Below are positions 35,332 to 44,869 of a stretch of 64,000 nt of DNA, in pieces (the first letter of the stretch is position 1; every line of letters starts with the position of its first letter). The DNA lies in NCBI RefSeq assembly GCF_900105965.1, contig NZ_FNTV01000001.1:2046001-2110000 (forward strand), in the 5' to 3' direction. The stretch is from Arthrobacter alpinus. GTDB taxonomy: Bacteria > Actinomycetota > Actinomycetes > Actinomycetales > Micrococcaceae. The position numbers and the translations under genes are program-made. The notes under the pieces were generated by a model. That model did no database searches. It was given only the letters and a program-made list of their open reading frames with translations, and had not been told where the DNA came from.

Positions 35332-35636
35332 GCCAACAGCCAGCCCAGCACCCACGGCATGAACTCAGTGAAGTTCTGCACCAGCCAGTCCGGTTCTCCA
35401 TTGCCGCAGCCCTGGCCAAGACCGAGACCATGGATTTCAAGGACCTGCGCAACACCATCCAGGTCAGCGATTCAGTGCTCAGCAAGCAACTCACGATCCT
35501 CGACAAGGCTGGCTTCGTGGAAATCAAGAAAGCCTTTGTGGGCAAATTCCCCCGCACCTCGCTCAAGCTAACGCCGGCCGGTCACGAAGCGTGGGAGCAC
35601 CACATGGCCACCCTTCGCCTCATTGCCGGCGCCTAG
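35328..35636 (+). CDS. Winged-helix transcriptional regulator
   Basis: A 102-residue protein from the ATG at 35328. The sequence LHQPVRFSIAAALAKTETMDFKDLRNTIQVSDSVLSKQLTILDKAGFVEIKKAFVGKFPRTSLKLTPAG (in parts) matches the short winged-helix family PF13601. The recognition helix is around SDSVLSKQLTIL, with the wing at KKAFVGKFPRT. No separate ligand domain. Overlaps the membrane protein gene and probably represses its own promoter at about 34.8 kb. Confidence 0.88.
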   Translation: MSQQPAQHPRHELSEVLHQPVRFSIAAALAKTETMDFKDLRNTIQVSDSVLSKQLTILDKAGFVEIKKAFVGKFPRTSLKLTPAGHEAWEHHMATLRLIAGA

Positions 35637-35681
35637 CTGGGGATCAGGCCGTGACCCACGCGCCACGCTCGGGACTGTTTT

Positions 35682-35696
35682 TGTAGGAACCCAACA
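35682..35696. promoter_or_regulatory. Palindrome-like site upstream of accA
   Basis: TGTAGGAACCCAACA matches the perfect palindrome upstream of accD at 12 of 15 positions, with the half-site TGTAGGA identical. It lies 94 bp before the accA start. Candidate shared operator for the two carboxylase loci. Confidence 0.4.
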
Positions 35697-35789
35697 AAGG
35701 ATCGCCGTCACACACGCATAAACGCCATGATGTGTGAGGAAAATCCACATATTCACGCTAGGCTCTCCAAAGAATAGAAGGAGTCTCGT

Positions 35790-37604
35790 GTGGGAATTTC
35801 ACGCTCTGCAGCCGCAAATACAGCTGGCGCAACATCGCTGACCAAAGTCCTGATCGCCAATCGCGGTGAAATCGCAGTCCGCATCATCCGGGCGGCTCGC
35901 GACGAAGGTATCGCTTCCGTAGCCGTCTACGCGGAACCGGACAGGGACGCGCTCCATGTCCGCATGGCAGATGAAGCCTTCGCCCTCGGTGGCGCGACTG
36001 CCGCCGACTCCTACCTCGTCATGGAGAAGATCCTCGACGCCGCCAAGGCATCAGGCGCCGACTCCGTTCACCCCGGTTACGGATTCCTGGCCGAGAACGC
36101 CGAGTTTGCCCAGAAGGTTATTGACGCAGGCCTAATCTGGATCGGCCCCTCCCCCGCGGCCATCGCCGCACTGGGCGACAAGGTCCAGGCCCGCCACATT
36201 GCCGAAAAGGTTGGCGCGCCCCTGGTTCCCGGTACCAAGAACCCGGTTGAGTCGACGCAGGAAGTCCTGGACTTCGCCGACGAATTCGGCCTTCCACTGG
36301 CCATCAAGGCCGCCTACGGTGGCGGTGGCCGCGGCATCAAGGTTGTTCGCAGCCGCGAGGAAATCCCAGAACTGTACGAATCCGCAGTTCGTGAAGCCGT
36401 TGCAGCCTTTGGCCGCGGCGAGTGCTTCGTTGAACGCTTCCTGGACGCTCCTCGCCACGTGGAAACCCAGTGCTTGGCAGATGCCGCGGGCAACGTCGTC
36501 GTCGTGTCAACAAGGGACTGCTCACTGCAGCGTCGCAACCAGAAGCTGGTTGAGGAAGCCCCCGCACCGTTCCTGTCCGAGGACCAGAACAAGCGCCTTT
36601 ATGAAGCTTCGAAGGCCATCATGAAGGAAGCCAAATATGTTGGCGCAGGCACCTGCGAATTCCTCGTGGGCACCGACGGCACCATCTCCTTCCTCGAGGT
36701 CAACACGCGCCTGCAGGTTGAGCACACCATCTCCGAAGAGGTCACGGGCATCGACTTGGTCCGCGAGCAATTCCGCATCGCACGCGGCGAAGAGCTCGGC
36801 TACGGCGACCCCGAAATCCGCGGCCACTCCTTCGAGTTCCGCATCAACGGCGAAGATCCGGGCCGCGGCTTCATGCCGGCACCGGGCACCGTCACCACGC
36901 TGACCCTGCCCACCGGCCCCGGCGTCCGCGTCGATTCCGGCATCACGGCCGGCGAGGTCATCGGCGGCAACTTCGACTCCATGCTTGCCAAGCTGATCGT
37001 CACCGGCGCCACCCGCGAGCAGGCACTCCAGCGCTCCAGCCGCGCACTGGAAGAAATGCAGATCGGCGGCCTGCCCACCGTGCTGCCATTCCACCGCGCA
37101 GTGGTTGTTGACCCCGCCTTCGCCCCGGCCAACGGAGAAGCGTTCACCACGCACACCCGCTGGATCGAGACCGAGTTCAACAACACCATCCCCGCCTTCG
37201 ACCTCGCCGGCGCTGCCGCCGCAACGGACGACGCCGGTACTCGCCAGAGCGTGACCGTCGAGGTGGGTGGCAAACGCCTTGAGGTGACGCTCCCGTCGTC
37301 GTTCGCCGTCAGCACCGGTTCCACCAATGGGGCCAAGAAGGCCAAGAAGGCCGGACGCACCCGCAATGCCGGCCCGGTAGCCGCCAACGGCAACGCACTG
37401 ACCTCCCCCATGCAGGGCACCATTGTGAAGGTTGCCGTGGCTGACGGTGATGTAGTCGCAGAGGGTGATCTGATTGTGGTTCTTGAGGCCATGAAGATGG
37501 AGCAGCCACTCACGGCACACCGCGCCGGCACCGTCACGGGCCTGAGCGCAGCAGCCGGGGACACCGTCTCCGCCGGAGCCGTATTGGCCACCATCGAAGA
37601 CTAA
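35790..37604 (+). CDS. accA: Acyl-CoA carboxylase alpha subunit: biotin carboxylase plus BCCP
   Basis: A 604-residue protein from a GTG with AGAAGGAG upstream. It carboxylates its own biotin with ATP and bicarbonate, then serves AccD. Biotin carboxylase: [35 protein letters not shown]-grasp loop [50 protein letters not shown] (in parts). A low-complexity Lys/Ala linker ([15 protein letters not shown]) leads to the C-terminal BCCP domain with the biotinylated Lys in EAMKMEQP, the substrate of BirA. Typical actinobacterial AccA3/AccBC type. It is separated from accDE by 24 kb, and a very long hairpin follows. Confidence 0.95.
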   Translation: MGISRSAAANTAGATSLTKVLIANRGEIAVRIIRAARDEGIASVAVYAEPDRDALHVRMADEAFALGGATAADSYLVMEKILDAAKASGADSVHPGYGFLAENAEFAQKVIDAGLIWIGPSPAAIAALGDKVQARHIAEKVGAPLVPGTKNPVESTQEVLDFADEFGLPLAIKAAYGGGGRGIKVVRSREEIPELYESAVREAVAAFGRGECFVERFLDAPRHVETQCLADAAGNVVVVSTRDCSLQRRNQKLVEEAPAPFLSEDQNKRLYEASKAIMKEAKYVGAGTCEFLVGTDGTISFLEVNTRLQVEHTISEEVTGIDLVREQFRIARGEELGYGDPEIRGHSFEFRINGEDPGRGFMPAPGTVTTLTLPTGPGVRVDSGITAGEVIGGNFDSMLAKLIVTGATREQALQRSSRALEEMQIGGLPTVLPFHRAVVVDPAFAPANGEAFTTHTRWIETEFNNTIPAFDLAGAAAATDDAGTRQSVTVEVGGKRLEVTLPSSFAVSTGSTNGAKKAKKAGRTRNAGPVAANGNALTSPMQGTIVKVAVADGDVVAEGDLIVVLEAMKMEQPLTAHRAGTVTGLSAAAGDTVSAGAVLATIED

Positions 37605-37619
37605 CCCTCGCTCACATAC

Positions 37620-37687
37620 GGGGCATAAATGCGAAACGCTCGCTCACCAATGGAAATTGGTGAGCGAGCGTTTCGTATTTATGCCCC
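37620..37687. terminator. 32-bp-arm hairpin after accA
   Basis: Arms 37620-37651 and 37656-37687 (GGGGCATAAATGCGAAACGC...) pair with one G/T mismatch around a GGAA loop, then TTT. It separates accA from the convergent MHS gene and contains the CGCTCGCTCAC word shared with 31.4 kb. Confidence 0.85.
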
Positions 37688-37753
37688 TTTGCTGAAGGAG
37701 CGTCCTCCAAACCACCCCCATTACTGCAGGAGCGTTGGGAATGGGAAGAGGAG

Positions 37754-39163
37754 CTAGCTGACGTTGGAGGTGTAGTCCAGGTCGCGGGTTTCCTTCATGA
37801 CGAACAGTGCAACAAGCGTCAACACGGCCATCGAGGTGAGGTAGATACCCACCAGGACGGGGCTGCCGCCGGCGGACTGCCACAGCGCCACCGCGATGAA
37901 CGGGGCCACGGCAGCGCCGAGGATGCTGGACATGTTGTAGCTGATGGCCGAACCTGTGTAGCGGACGTTCGTGGGGAACAGTTCCGGCAACAGGGCGCCC
38001 ATGGGGCCAAAGGTGAGGCCCATGAGTGTGAAGCCCAGGATCAGAAGAGCCATAACACCGGCCGTGCCTGCGCCGAACAAGGGCACAAAGAACAGGCCGA
38101 AGACGGCAATTCCACCGGTGATCCACAACAGGGACTTGCGGCGGCCGTACTTCTCGGCCAGCGGTCCGGAGACCAGGGTGAAGATGCCGAAGAAGACCAC
38201 ACCGATGATGAGCATGATGAGGAATTCGTTGCGGGTGTAGCCCAGGCCCGGGACCCAGCTGGCAATGGCGTCGGCAGTCATGGGCTTGCCCTTGGCTTCC
38301 GCAGCGGCCTTGGCGGCCTCAATCGTGGCTGGCGTGGTGCCGTAGGACAAGGTGAACGTGGTCATGAGGTAGAACAGCACGTACGTGGCCAGCATGACAA
38401 AGGTACCCAGGATCAGGGGGCGCCAGCTCGTCTTGAAAACGCGACCCACCGGCAGCTTGGAAACCTCTCCCTGGTCAATAACCTTCTGGAAGGCGGGAGT
38501 TTCCACCAGCTTCAGGCGGACATACAGGCCAACAATAACCATGACGGCGCTGAGCAGGAACGGGATGCGCCAGCCCCAAGCCTGGAACTCCGCCGTCGTC
38601 AGGCCGAAGCTGAGGGCCAGGAAGATGCCATTGGCCAAGATGAAGCCGATGGGGGCACCCAGCTGCGGGAACGTGCCCCAGATGGCGCGCTTTCCCTCCG
38701 GTGCATTCTCCGTCGCCAGCAGAGCAGCACCGCTCCACTCACCGCCAAGGGCCAGACCCTGCATGAAGCGCATGACAACGAGCAGCGCCGGTGCCCAGAA
38801 CGTCCAGCCCGGAACCAGGGCGGTGGGCAAGCAGCCGATCAGGAACGTGGAGACGCCCATGGTCAGCAGGGATGCCACGAGGGTTCCCTTGCGACCTACC
38901 TTGTCGCCAAAGTGGCCAAACACAATGGAGCCCAAGGGGCGGGCAACGAATGCTACACCGAAGATTGCAAAGGAGCTCAACAGGGCCGTGGCGGCGTCGG
39001 CCGTGGGGAAGAAGAGCGCCGGGAAGACCAGCACGGCCGCGGTGGCGTAGACATAGAAGTCATAAAACTCGATGGTGGTGCCGATGAGGCTCGCGACGAT
39101 AACGCGGCCTCGGCTGTTGACGGGCGGGGTCTCCGCTGTCTCCGCCTTGGGGGTGGAACTCAT
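37754..39163 (-). CDS. MFS transporter, metabolite:H+ symporter (MHS) family
   Basis: A 469-residue protein from the ATG at 39163; an upstream in-frame extension to 39256 is not membrane-protein-like. Twelve hydrophobic segments. Family marks include GTTIEFYDFYVYATAAVLVF in helix 1, GSIVFGHFGDKVGRKGTLV (loop 2-3), RFMQGLALGGEWSGAALLATE, and EKYGRRKSLLWITG in the middle. MHS members import organic acids such as citrate, shikimate, alpha-ketoglutarate or proline/betaine; the substrate cannot be assigned. Converges with accA and diverges from narK. Confidence 0.9.
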   Translation of the reverse strand: MSSTPKAETAETPPVNSRGRVIVASLIGTTIEFYDFYVYATAAVLVFPALFFPTADAATALLSSFAIFGVAFVARPLGSIVFGHFGDKVGRKGTLVASLLTMGVSTFLIGCLPTALVPGWTFWAPALLVVMRFMQGLALGGEWSGAALLATENAPEGKRAIWGTFPQLGAPIGFILANGIFLALSFGLTTAEFQAWGWRIPFLLSAVMVIVGLYVRLKLVETPAFQKVIDQGEVSKLPVGRVFKTSWRPLILGTFVMLATYVLFYLMTTFTLSYGTTPATIEAAKAAAEAKGKPMTADAIASWVPGLGYTRNEFLIMLIIGVVFFGIFTLVSGPLAEKYGRRKSLLWITGGIAVFGLFFVPLFGAGTAGVMALLILGFTLMGLTFGPMGALLPELFPTNVRYTGSAISYNMSSILGAAVAPFIAVALWQSAGGSPVLVGIYLTSMAVLTLVALFVMKETRDLDYTSNVS

Positions 39164-39519
39164 GGGATGGCTCTTTCTCGTGGCCCCACCTCGTAGTGAT
39201 CGAGGCTCAACTTCGCCCGGGAGGTCTATCTCACGCGCAAAGCCAACACCAAACACATATAAGCGCAGGGCAAGTTCAATTCATTCTGCGGTTACCAAGA
39301 ATACTCCCGGCGTCCACCTGTTGGACAATCATGCCACTATACGGACGAATCCGGGGCACCTCGCCCGTGGCCTAACAACGCCGGGACACGACGGTTAAGG
39401 AAAAGTCACAACAATTTCACACCGTTTGACCTGTCCCGAAACGCCGCTTCCATAACGTTGAACTTACAAGATTCAGGCACGATGCCCCAGGGCACCGTAA
39501 AGCGACGGGGAGGTTTGTC
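39164..39519. promoter_or_regulatory. Divergent promoter region with GlnR-like box array for narK
   Basis: This 356-bp spacer has no gene. At 39405-39442 four pentamers lie with exact six-base spacers: GTCAC, TTCAC, TGACC, GAAAC. That is the 5-6-5-6-5-6-5 layout of actinobacterial GlnR sites; the outer boxes match the consensus fully and the inner ones poorly. The array lies 78 bp before the narK start. No other feature recognised. Confidence 0.5.
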
Positions 39520-40953
39520 ATGACGGCAGAGCGCAACGGCAGCACCACAATTGAGACCACACCGGGCACCACCGGCACACCGGCAGGCACAGCAGCCGGT
39601 GCAGAAATAACCAGCACCCGCGGCAGGTGGTTGCACCACTGGGACGCGGAAGACACCGGTCAGTGGGAATCTGTGGGCAGGGCAATCGCCAAGCGGAACC
39701 TGGCCTGGTCCATCGCCTGCGAATTCCTCGGCTTTGTGGTCTGGCAGCTCTGGTCGATCGTAGTGGTCTTCCTCCCGGGCGCGGGCTTTACCTTCAGCTC
39801 GGGTGAACTGTTCTGGCTCATCTCCATCCCCTCCCTTGTGGGAGCCACGCTGCGAATCCCCTACACCTTCATGGTGGCCAGGTTCGGCGGACGCAACTGG
39901 ACCATTGTTTCCGCGCTCCTGCTACTCATCCCCACCGTGGGCCTGGCCCTGTGCGTAGGCAACCCGGAGACCCCCTTCGGCGCCATGCTCGCCGTGGCAG
40001 CCTTGGCCGGTCTGGGCGGCGGAAACTTCGCCTCCTCCATGGCCAACATCACCTACTTCTTCCCGGCCCGCGAAAAGGGCTGGGCGCTGGGACTGAACGC
40101 CGCCGGCGGAAACCTGGGTGCCGCCGTCGCACAGTTCATGGTGCCTTTGGCCGTAACGCTACTGGCAGCCGGAACCTTGGGCCTGCCGCTGGCCGGGCTC
40201 ATGTGGGTTCCGTTCATCTTGATCGCTGCCTGGGGCGCGTGGAAGTACATGGACAACCTGACCAGCGCCAAGTCGGACATTGCCGGCTCCCTGGCATCCC
40301 TGCGCGAACCCCACCTGTGGATTCTGGCGCTGCTTTACATCGGCACCTTCGGCTCGTTCATCGGATTCTCCGCAGTGTTCCCGAAACTGATCATGGATTC
40401 CTTTGGCGCCGGTGTTGGCATCCCGATTGGCCCGGCCATCATCTCCCTGGCATTCCTGGGCGCCTTGATCGGCTCACTGGCCCGGCCCTACGGTGGCAAG
40501 CTGGCCGACCGCTGGGGCGGCGCCCGCGTCACGGTTGCCTGCTTCGGCGTCCTCTCCTTGACAGCACTGGCACAGCTTCTGACGTTGCCGCTGGGCAGCT
40601 TCCCGCTCTTCCTGAGCCTCTTCCTGGTTCTCTTCGCAGCAGCTGGGGCCGGCAACGGTTCCACCTACCGCATGATCCCCATGGTGTTCGCCTTGCGGGC
40701 CAGCTCCACCGATTCGCCCGACGGCGGCAAGATGAGTGCAGCCCGCAAGGGTTCGGCCGCCTTGGGCATCATCTCCGCGATTGGCGCTTACGGTGGATTC
40801 GTTGTCCCGCAGGTCCTGAACGCCTCCCGCCAGGCAACCGGCGGCTACCAGGGAGCCTTCATCGGCTTCGTCGCCGCGTACCTGATCCTGATGGCCCTGA
40901 CCTGGGCCGTGTACCTCCGCCCGTCCTCGGCAGCTTCTCTGAGCCGCGTCTAA
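39520..40953 (+). CDS. narK: Nitrate/nitrite transporter NarK
   Basis: A 477-residue MFS permease with a 50-residue Thr/Gly-rich hydrophilic N-terminus and twelve hydrophobic segments. The nitrate signature GLGGGNFASSMANITYFFP lies in helix 5 and a second glycine-rich GAGNGSTYRMIP in helix 11. Each is the nitrate-binding repeat of the NNP family. GLNAAGGNLGAAVAQ follows the first. It imports nitrate for the reductase encoded next; the stop shares a base with the nasC start. GlnR-like boxes lie upstream. Confidence 0.93.
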   Translation: MTAERNGSTTIETTPGTTGTPAGTAAGAEITSTRGRWLHHWDAEDTGQWESVGRAIAKRNLAWSIACEFLGFVVWQLWSIVVVFLPGAGFTFSSGELFWLISIPSLVGATLRIPYTFMVARFGGRNWTIVSALLLLIPTVGLALCVGNPETPFGAMLAVAALAGLGGGNFASSMANITYFFPAREKGWALGLNAAGGNLGAAVAQFMVPLAVTLLAAGTLGLPLAGLMWVPFILIAAWGAWKYMDNLTSAKSDIAGSLASLREPHLWILALLYIGTFGSFIGFSAVFPKLIMDSFGAGVGIPIGPAIISLAFLGALIGSLARPYGGKLADRWGGARVTVACFGVLSLTALAQLLTLPLGSFPLFLSLFLVLFAAAGAGNGSTYRMIPMVFALRASSTDSPDGGKMSAARKGSAALGIISAIGAYGGFVVPQVLNASRQATGGYQGAFIGFVAAYLILMALTWAVYLRPSSAASLSRV

Positions 40954-43151
40954 TGATGAGCCCTTCACGCACCCCGGCCACTTGCAGCACCACCGACACC
41001 CACTGCCCGTACTGCGCCCTGCAGTGCGCCATGACGGTGACGCCGGCAGCTGCAACGGTCCCGGCAACAGAAGAGGCAGCCGCGGTTCCCACCATTGCCG
41101 GACGCGACTTCCCCACCAACCGTGGCGGATTGTGCAGGAAGGGCTGGACCTCGGCGTCCCTGCTGGGACACCCCGGGCGCGTGACCACTCCCCTGCTCCG
41201 CGGCCAGGACGGTATTCACCGTCCCGTGGAGTGGGCGCAGGCGCTGGATCTGATCGCCGATCAGGTCCGGCGCACGCGCAACGAATTTGGTCCCGACGCC
41301 GTGGGGGTCTTTGGCGGCGGCGGCCTGACAAATGAGAAGGCGTACCAGCTGGGCAAGTTCACCCGCCTGGCCCTGGGCACCTCACGCATCGATTACAACG
41401 GCCGGTTTTGCATGTCCTCGGCCGCGGCCGCCGGGAATCGCGCGTTTGGACTGGACCGGGGCCTGCCTTTCCCGGTCTCGGATCTGGATTCGGCCCACAC
41501 CATCCTCATGCTTGGTTCCAACGTGGCAGAGACCATGCCCCCGTTTGTCCAGCACCTCCAAGGCGCTCGCGCCGCGGGCGGGCTGATTGTGGTGGACCCC
41601 CGGCGCACGGCCACGGCGGATTTCACGGCCGACGGCGCGGGCCTGCACCTGCAGCCCGTCCCGGCTACGGACCTGGTCCTGCTTTTGGGCCTGAGCCACA
41701 TCGTCATCCATGACGGCTTGGTGAACCAGGACTTCATTGCCAACCGCACCCATGGGTACCAGGCCGTGGCGCGCAGCGTCTCGTCGTGGTGGCCCGAACG
41801 CGTGCAGGCCGTTACGGGTGTCCCCGTCCATCTGCTGCGTGAGACGGCCCGCCGGCTCGCGGAGGGTGCCCTTCTCGGCGGCAGCTACATTCTGACTGGC
41901 CGCGGTGTGGAGCAGCACGTGGACGGCACTGATACCGCCACGGCCGCCATCAACTTGGCGCTCCTGCTGGGCCTGCCGGGTTCGGCCACCAGCGGCTATG
42001 GCACGCTAACGGGTCAGGGCAATGGCCAGGGCGGGCGGGAACATGGCCAGAAGGCCGATCAGCTGCCCGGCTACCGCAAGATCACCGATCCCGCGGCCCG
42101 TGCACACGTCGCCAAGGTGTGGGGTGTGGACCCGGAAATCATCCCCGGCCCGGGCCTTCCCGCCGTCGAACTTTTGGCCTCCCTTGGCCAGCCCGACGGC
42201 GTCCGAACGTTTTTCATCCACGGCGCCAACGTGGCGGTCTCCGCCCCCAACGCCAGCGAGGTGGTCAAGGGTTTGCGCCGTCTGGACTTCCTGGTGGTGT
42301 GCGATTTCGTGATGTCGGAGACCGCGCGGGAGGCCGATCTTGTGTTGCCGGTTCTGCAGTGGGCCGAGGAGGAAGGCACCATCACAAACCTTGAGGGGCG
42401 CGTGCTGCGACGCCGGGCGGCCGTAACGCCGCCAGCCGGTGCCAGGAGCGAGCTCTGGATCTTCTCCGAGCTGGCCCGCCGCTTGGACGCACCGTCCACC
42501 TTCAGTCCCGATCCGGAGACCGTGTTTACCGAGCTGCGGGCAGCGTCGGAGGGCGGTTTGGCGGATTATTCGGGTATTGACTACGCGCTGCTGGATTCCG
42601 GCGCCGAGGCGTACTGGCCCTTTCCCGCCGGCAGCAAAGGCACGCCGCGGTTGTTCTTGGATTCCTTCGCCCACGCTGACGGCCGGGCCGTGCTGACACC
42701 GGTCTCCCCGGCAACTTCCCGGGGCCAAGACACACTCTTTGCCGGCTCCACTCTTGCCCTTGTCACCGGCCGGTTGCTGGAGCATTACCAATCCGGCGCC
42801 CAGACCCGGCGCGTTCCGGAGCTGGCGGCTGCCGTTCCGCACGCCGAGCTGCTCATCCACCCGCTGGCTGCCGCTTCCCGTGGAATTGCCGACGGCGCCC
42901 GCGTCACCATCTCCAATGCGCGTGGCTCGGTCCACTGCACGGCAAAGGTCAGCACAGCCATCCGCAGCGACACCGTTTTCCTGCCGTTCCATTTCCCGCA
43001 GGAGGAGAACGCCAATCTCCTCACCAGCGCGGCCGTGGACCCCGTCTCCGGCATGCCCGAGTTCAAAGCCAGCTCCGTCACCGTCCTGGCGGATCCCACT
43101 GTGCAGGGGACCGCCGCCGCTGAACCAGCCGACCTACAGGAGGCGTCATGA
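40953..43151 (+). CDS. nasC: Assimilatory nitrate reductase catalytic subunit (molybdopterin oxidoreductase)
   Basis: A 732-residue cytoplasmic Mo-bisMGD enzyme reducing nitrate to nitrite. The N-terminal [4Fe-4S] ligands are C18, C21 and C25 (HCPYCALQCAM) plus C in GGLCRKGW. Further motifs are GVFGGGGLTNEKAYQLGKF, DYNGRFCMSSAAAAGNRAFG (with a Cys at the Mo region), NVAETMPP, GQGNGQGGREHGQKADQLPGYR, and the C-terminal dinucleotide domain GRLLEHYQSGAQTRR. No Tat signal is visible, in line with assimilatory function. Its stop overlaps the next gene (ATGA), which should supply electrons. Confidence 0.93.
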   Translation: MMSPSRTPATCSTTDTHCPYCALQCAMTVTPAAATVPATEEAAAVPTIAGRDFPTNRGGLCRKGWTSASLLGHPGRVTTPLLRGQDGIHRPVEWAQALDLIADQVRRTRNEFGPDAVGVFGGGGLTNEKAYQLGKFTRLALGTSRIDYNGRFCMSSAAAAGNRAFGLDRGLPFPVSDLDSAHTILMLGSNVAETMPPFVQHLQGARAAGGLIVVDPRRTATADFTADGAGLHLQPVPATDLVLLLGLSHIVIHDGLVNQDFIANRTHGYQAVARSVSSWWPERVQAVTGVPVHLLRETARRLAEGALLGGSYILTGRGVEQHVDGTDTATAAINLALLLGLPGSATSGYGTLTGQGNGQGGREHGQKADQLPGYRKITDPAARAHVAKVWGVDPEIIPGPGLPAVELLASLGQPDGVRTFFIHGANVAVSAPNASEVVKGLRRLDFLVVCDFVMSETAREADLVLPVLQWAEEEGTITNLEGRVLRRRAAVTPPAGARSELWIFSELARRLDAPSTFSPDPETVFTELRAASEGGLADYSGIDYALLDSGAEAYWPFPAGSKGTPRLFLDSFAHADGRAVLTPVSPATSRGQDTLFAGSTLALVTGRLLEHYQSGAQTRRVPELAAAVPHAELLIHPLAAASRGIADGARVTISNARGSVHCTAKVSTAIRSDTVFLPFHFPQEENANLLTSAAVDPVSGMPEFKASSVTVLADPTVQGTAAAEPADLQEAS

Positions 43152-44668
43152 CAATCTCACCGAACCACGTGGTCATTGTCGGCTATGGTCCCGTTGCCGC
43201 CCGGCTGGCCGATGAGTTGCTGCCCTCTGTGCGCCGCGGTGAGCTGTCCTTGACCATCATTGGTGAGGAAAGTTCGGCAGCCTACAACCGTGTCCTGGTG
43301 GCCGATCTTGGAGTAGGCCGAACCACGGCTGAGGCAATCTCCGTCTCCGACCCGGCCGAGTTGGCGGCCGCCGGCGTCGCCGTTCACCTGGACGCATGCG
43401 TGCGGCGCGTGGACCGTGCCCGCCAAGGCGTGCTGCTCGCCGACGGCACCTGGATCAACTACGGCAAGCTGGTGTTCGCCACGGGCGCCCGCCCGGTAGT
43501 TCCCACATTGCACGGCCTCAACCCGGATCCCGCCGCCCGCGTGCCGTTGCCCCGTGGCGTCATTGCGCTGCGGAATTTGGCCGATGCCGCCGTGCTGCAC
43601 AACGCCGTGGAACGTCGCCAGCGAGTTGTGGTGCTGGGCGGTGGCATCCTGGGGCTGGAGGCCGCACTTGCCGCCCGCGATGAAGGCGCCGAGGTCACGG
43701 TGGTTCACCACGGCGCGCACACCTTGGGGCGCAGCATCGACGCCGGAGCCGGACACACCGTAGCCGCGGCATTGCGGGCCCGCGGCATCACTGTGGTTTC
43801 CCAAGCCCGCGCTGTTGGCGTGAACATGACCGACGGCACGGACGGCAACCCCACATTTTCCGGTTTGCTGCAGGAGAATGGCTCGGTGGTGGCTGGCGAT
43901 CTGTTGGTGTTGTCCTGCGGAGTTCGTCCCCGGGTGGAGGTTGCCGAGGGTGCCGGCCTGGCCACAGATCGCGGCATTCTGGTGAACCACTCCATGGCGG
44001 CTCACCACGATCCCAACGTGTTCGCCATGGGTGACTGTGCCGAAATTCGGTGCCTGGACGCTGACTGCCCCGAATGCGCCGCCGGCACCGGCCCGCTGGG
44101 TTTGATCGGCCCGGGATGGCGTCAGGCGGAATGGCTGGCAGCATTCCTCATGGACAACCCAGCAGCGTCCACTCCCCTGCCGGCTGAGCGCGCACCCGTC
44201 ATGATGCTCAAGGCGCGAGGTGTTGATGTGGCAGTGGCCGGTGACGTTGCGGCCGGCCCGTTCGACGACATCCCCGGGTTGTCGGTGAGCCTCTGGGCGG
44301 ATCCCGAACACGGAAAATACGTCAAGATGAGCACCCGCGGCGGTGTTTTGTGCGGCTTTATCAGCGTGGGCATGCCCCGAACCGGCGCGGAACTGACCCT
44401 ACTCTTTGAACGTGGCGCCGAGCTTCCGGCAGACAGATCAGCACTCCTGCGCCTGGATGGGCCCGACCGTGAGATGGCCACGGTGGCAGATCCGGCCCGG
44501 ACCGTATGCCGTTGTGCAGGTGTCGCGGAGGAAACCATCACGGCCGCCGTGGTTGGCGGATGCTCCAGCGTGCAGGAAATCTCGGCCGCCACCCGGGCCG
44601 GAACTGGTTGCGGCGGCTGCCACTCGGACCTGAAAAACCTCATCGAGGCGCATTTCGCCCCGGCCTAA
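43148..44668 (+). CDS. FAD-dependent oxidoreductase with BFD-like [2Fe-2S] domain, nitrate reductase electron donor
   Basis: A 506-residue protein like NasB or the N-terminal half of NirB. Two Rossmann motifs, VVIVGYGPVAARLADEL (FAD) and VVVLGGGILGLEAALAARDEG (NADH), then FAMGDCAEI. The C-terminal 50 residues carry VCRCAGV ... GTGCGGC, the four Cys of a BFD-like [2Fe-2S] cluster. It presumably transfers electrons from NADH to NasC; translation is coupled to nasC. It lacks the siroheme domain, so it is not a nitrite reductase. Confidence 0.88.
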   Translation: MTISPNHVVIVGYGPVAARLADELLPSVRRGELSLTIIGEESSAAYNRVLVADLGVGRTTAEAISVSDPAELAAAGVAVHLDACVRRVDRARQGVLLADGTWINYGKLVFATGARPVVPTLHGLNPDPAARVPLPRGVIALRNLADAAVLHNAVERRQRVVVLGGGILGLEAALAARDEGAEVTVVHHGAHTLGRSIDAGAGHTVAAALRARGITVVSQARAVGVNMTDGTDGNPTFSGLLQENGSVVAGDLLVLSCGVRPRVEVAEGAGLATDRGILVNHSMAAHHDPNVFAMGDCAEIRCLDADCPECAAGTGPLGLIGPGWRQAEWLAAFLMDNPAASTPLPAERAPVMMLKARGVDVAVAGDVAAGPFDDIPGLSVSLWADPEHGKYVKMSTRGGVLCGFISVGMPRTGAELTLLFERGAELPADRSALLRLDGPDREMATVADPARTVCRCAGVAEETITAAVVGGCSSVQEISAATRAGTGCGGCHSDLKNLIEAHFAPA

Positions 44669-44717
44669 AACCAAATGGAGTGCAGAAACAGAGCGTGGAA
44701 CCACCACCGCCTTGGCA

Positions 44718-44863
44718 TATGCGCAGCACTGGACACCAGTGTGGCGCATAGGGTCAATTCAGGGCGCGGGCACTTTTGCTATGCGCTGCACTCGCATCCA
44801 GTGCAGCGCAGCTGTGCCACTGGCGCCAAACCTGACCCCAGTGGTGCGCATAGCGAAAGTGCC
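44718..44863. repeat. Nested hairpin cluster between nitrate operon and lpdA
   Basis: TATGCGC ... GCGCATA pair over 44718-44750 around CACTGG/CCAGTG. A second structure has outer arms 44769-44786 and 44846-44863 (18 bp, one mismatch) enclosing GCGCTGCACT/AGTGCAGCGC. The genes converge here, so it may terminate both. Confidence 0.75.
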
Positions 44864-44869
44864 ACCACG

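Noticed and set aside
39951..40952. Upstream in-frame extension of nasC by 334 codons
   Set aside because: It lies wholly inside narK in another frame, and the [4Fe-4S] N-terminus of nasC begins right after the ATG at 40953.
44669..44869. A structured RNA gene or riboswitch in the nested hairpin region
   Set aside because: The position between convergent genes and the word-sharing with other hairpins fit terminator-like repeats; no known RNA family is recognisable.
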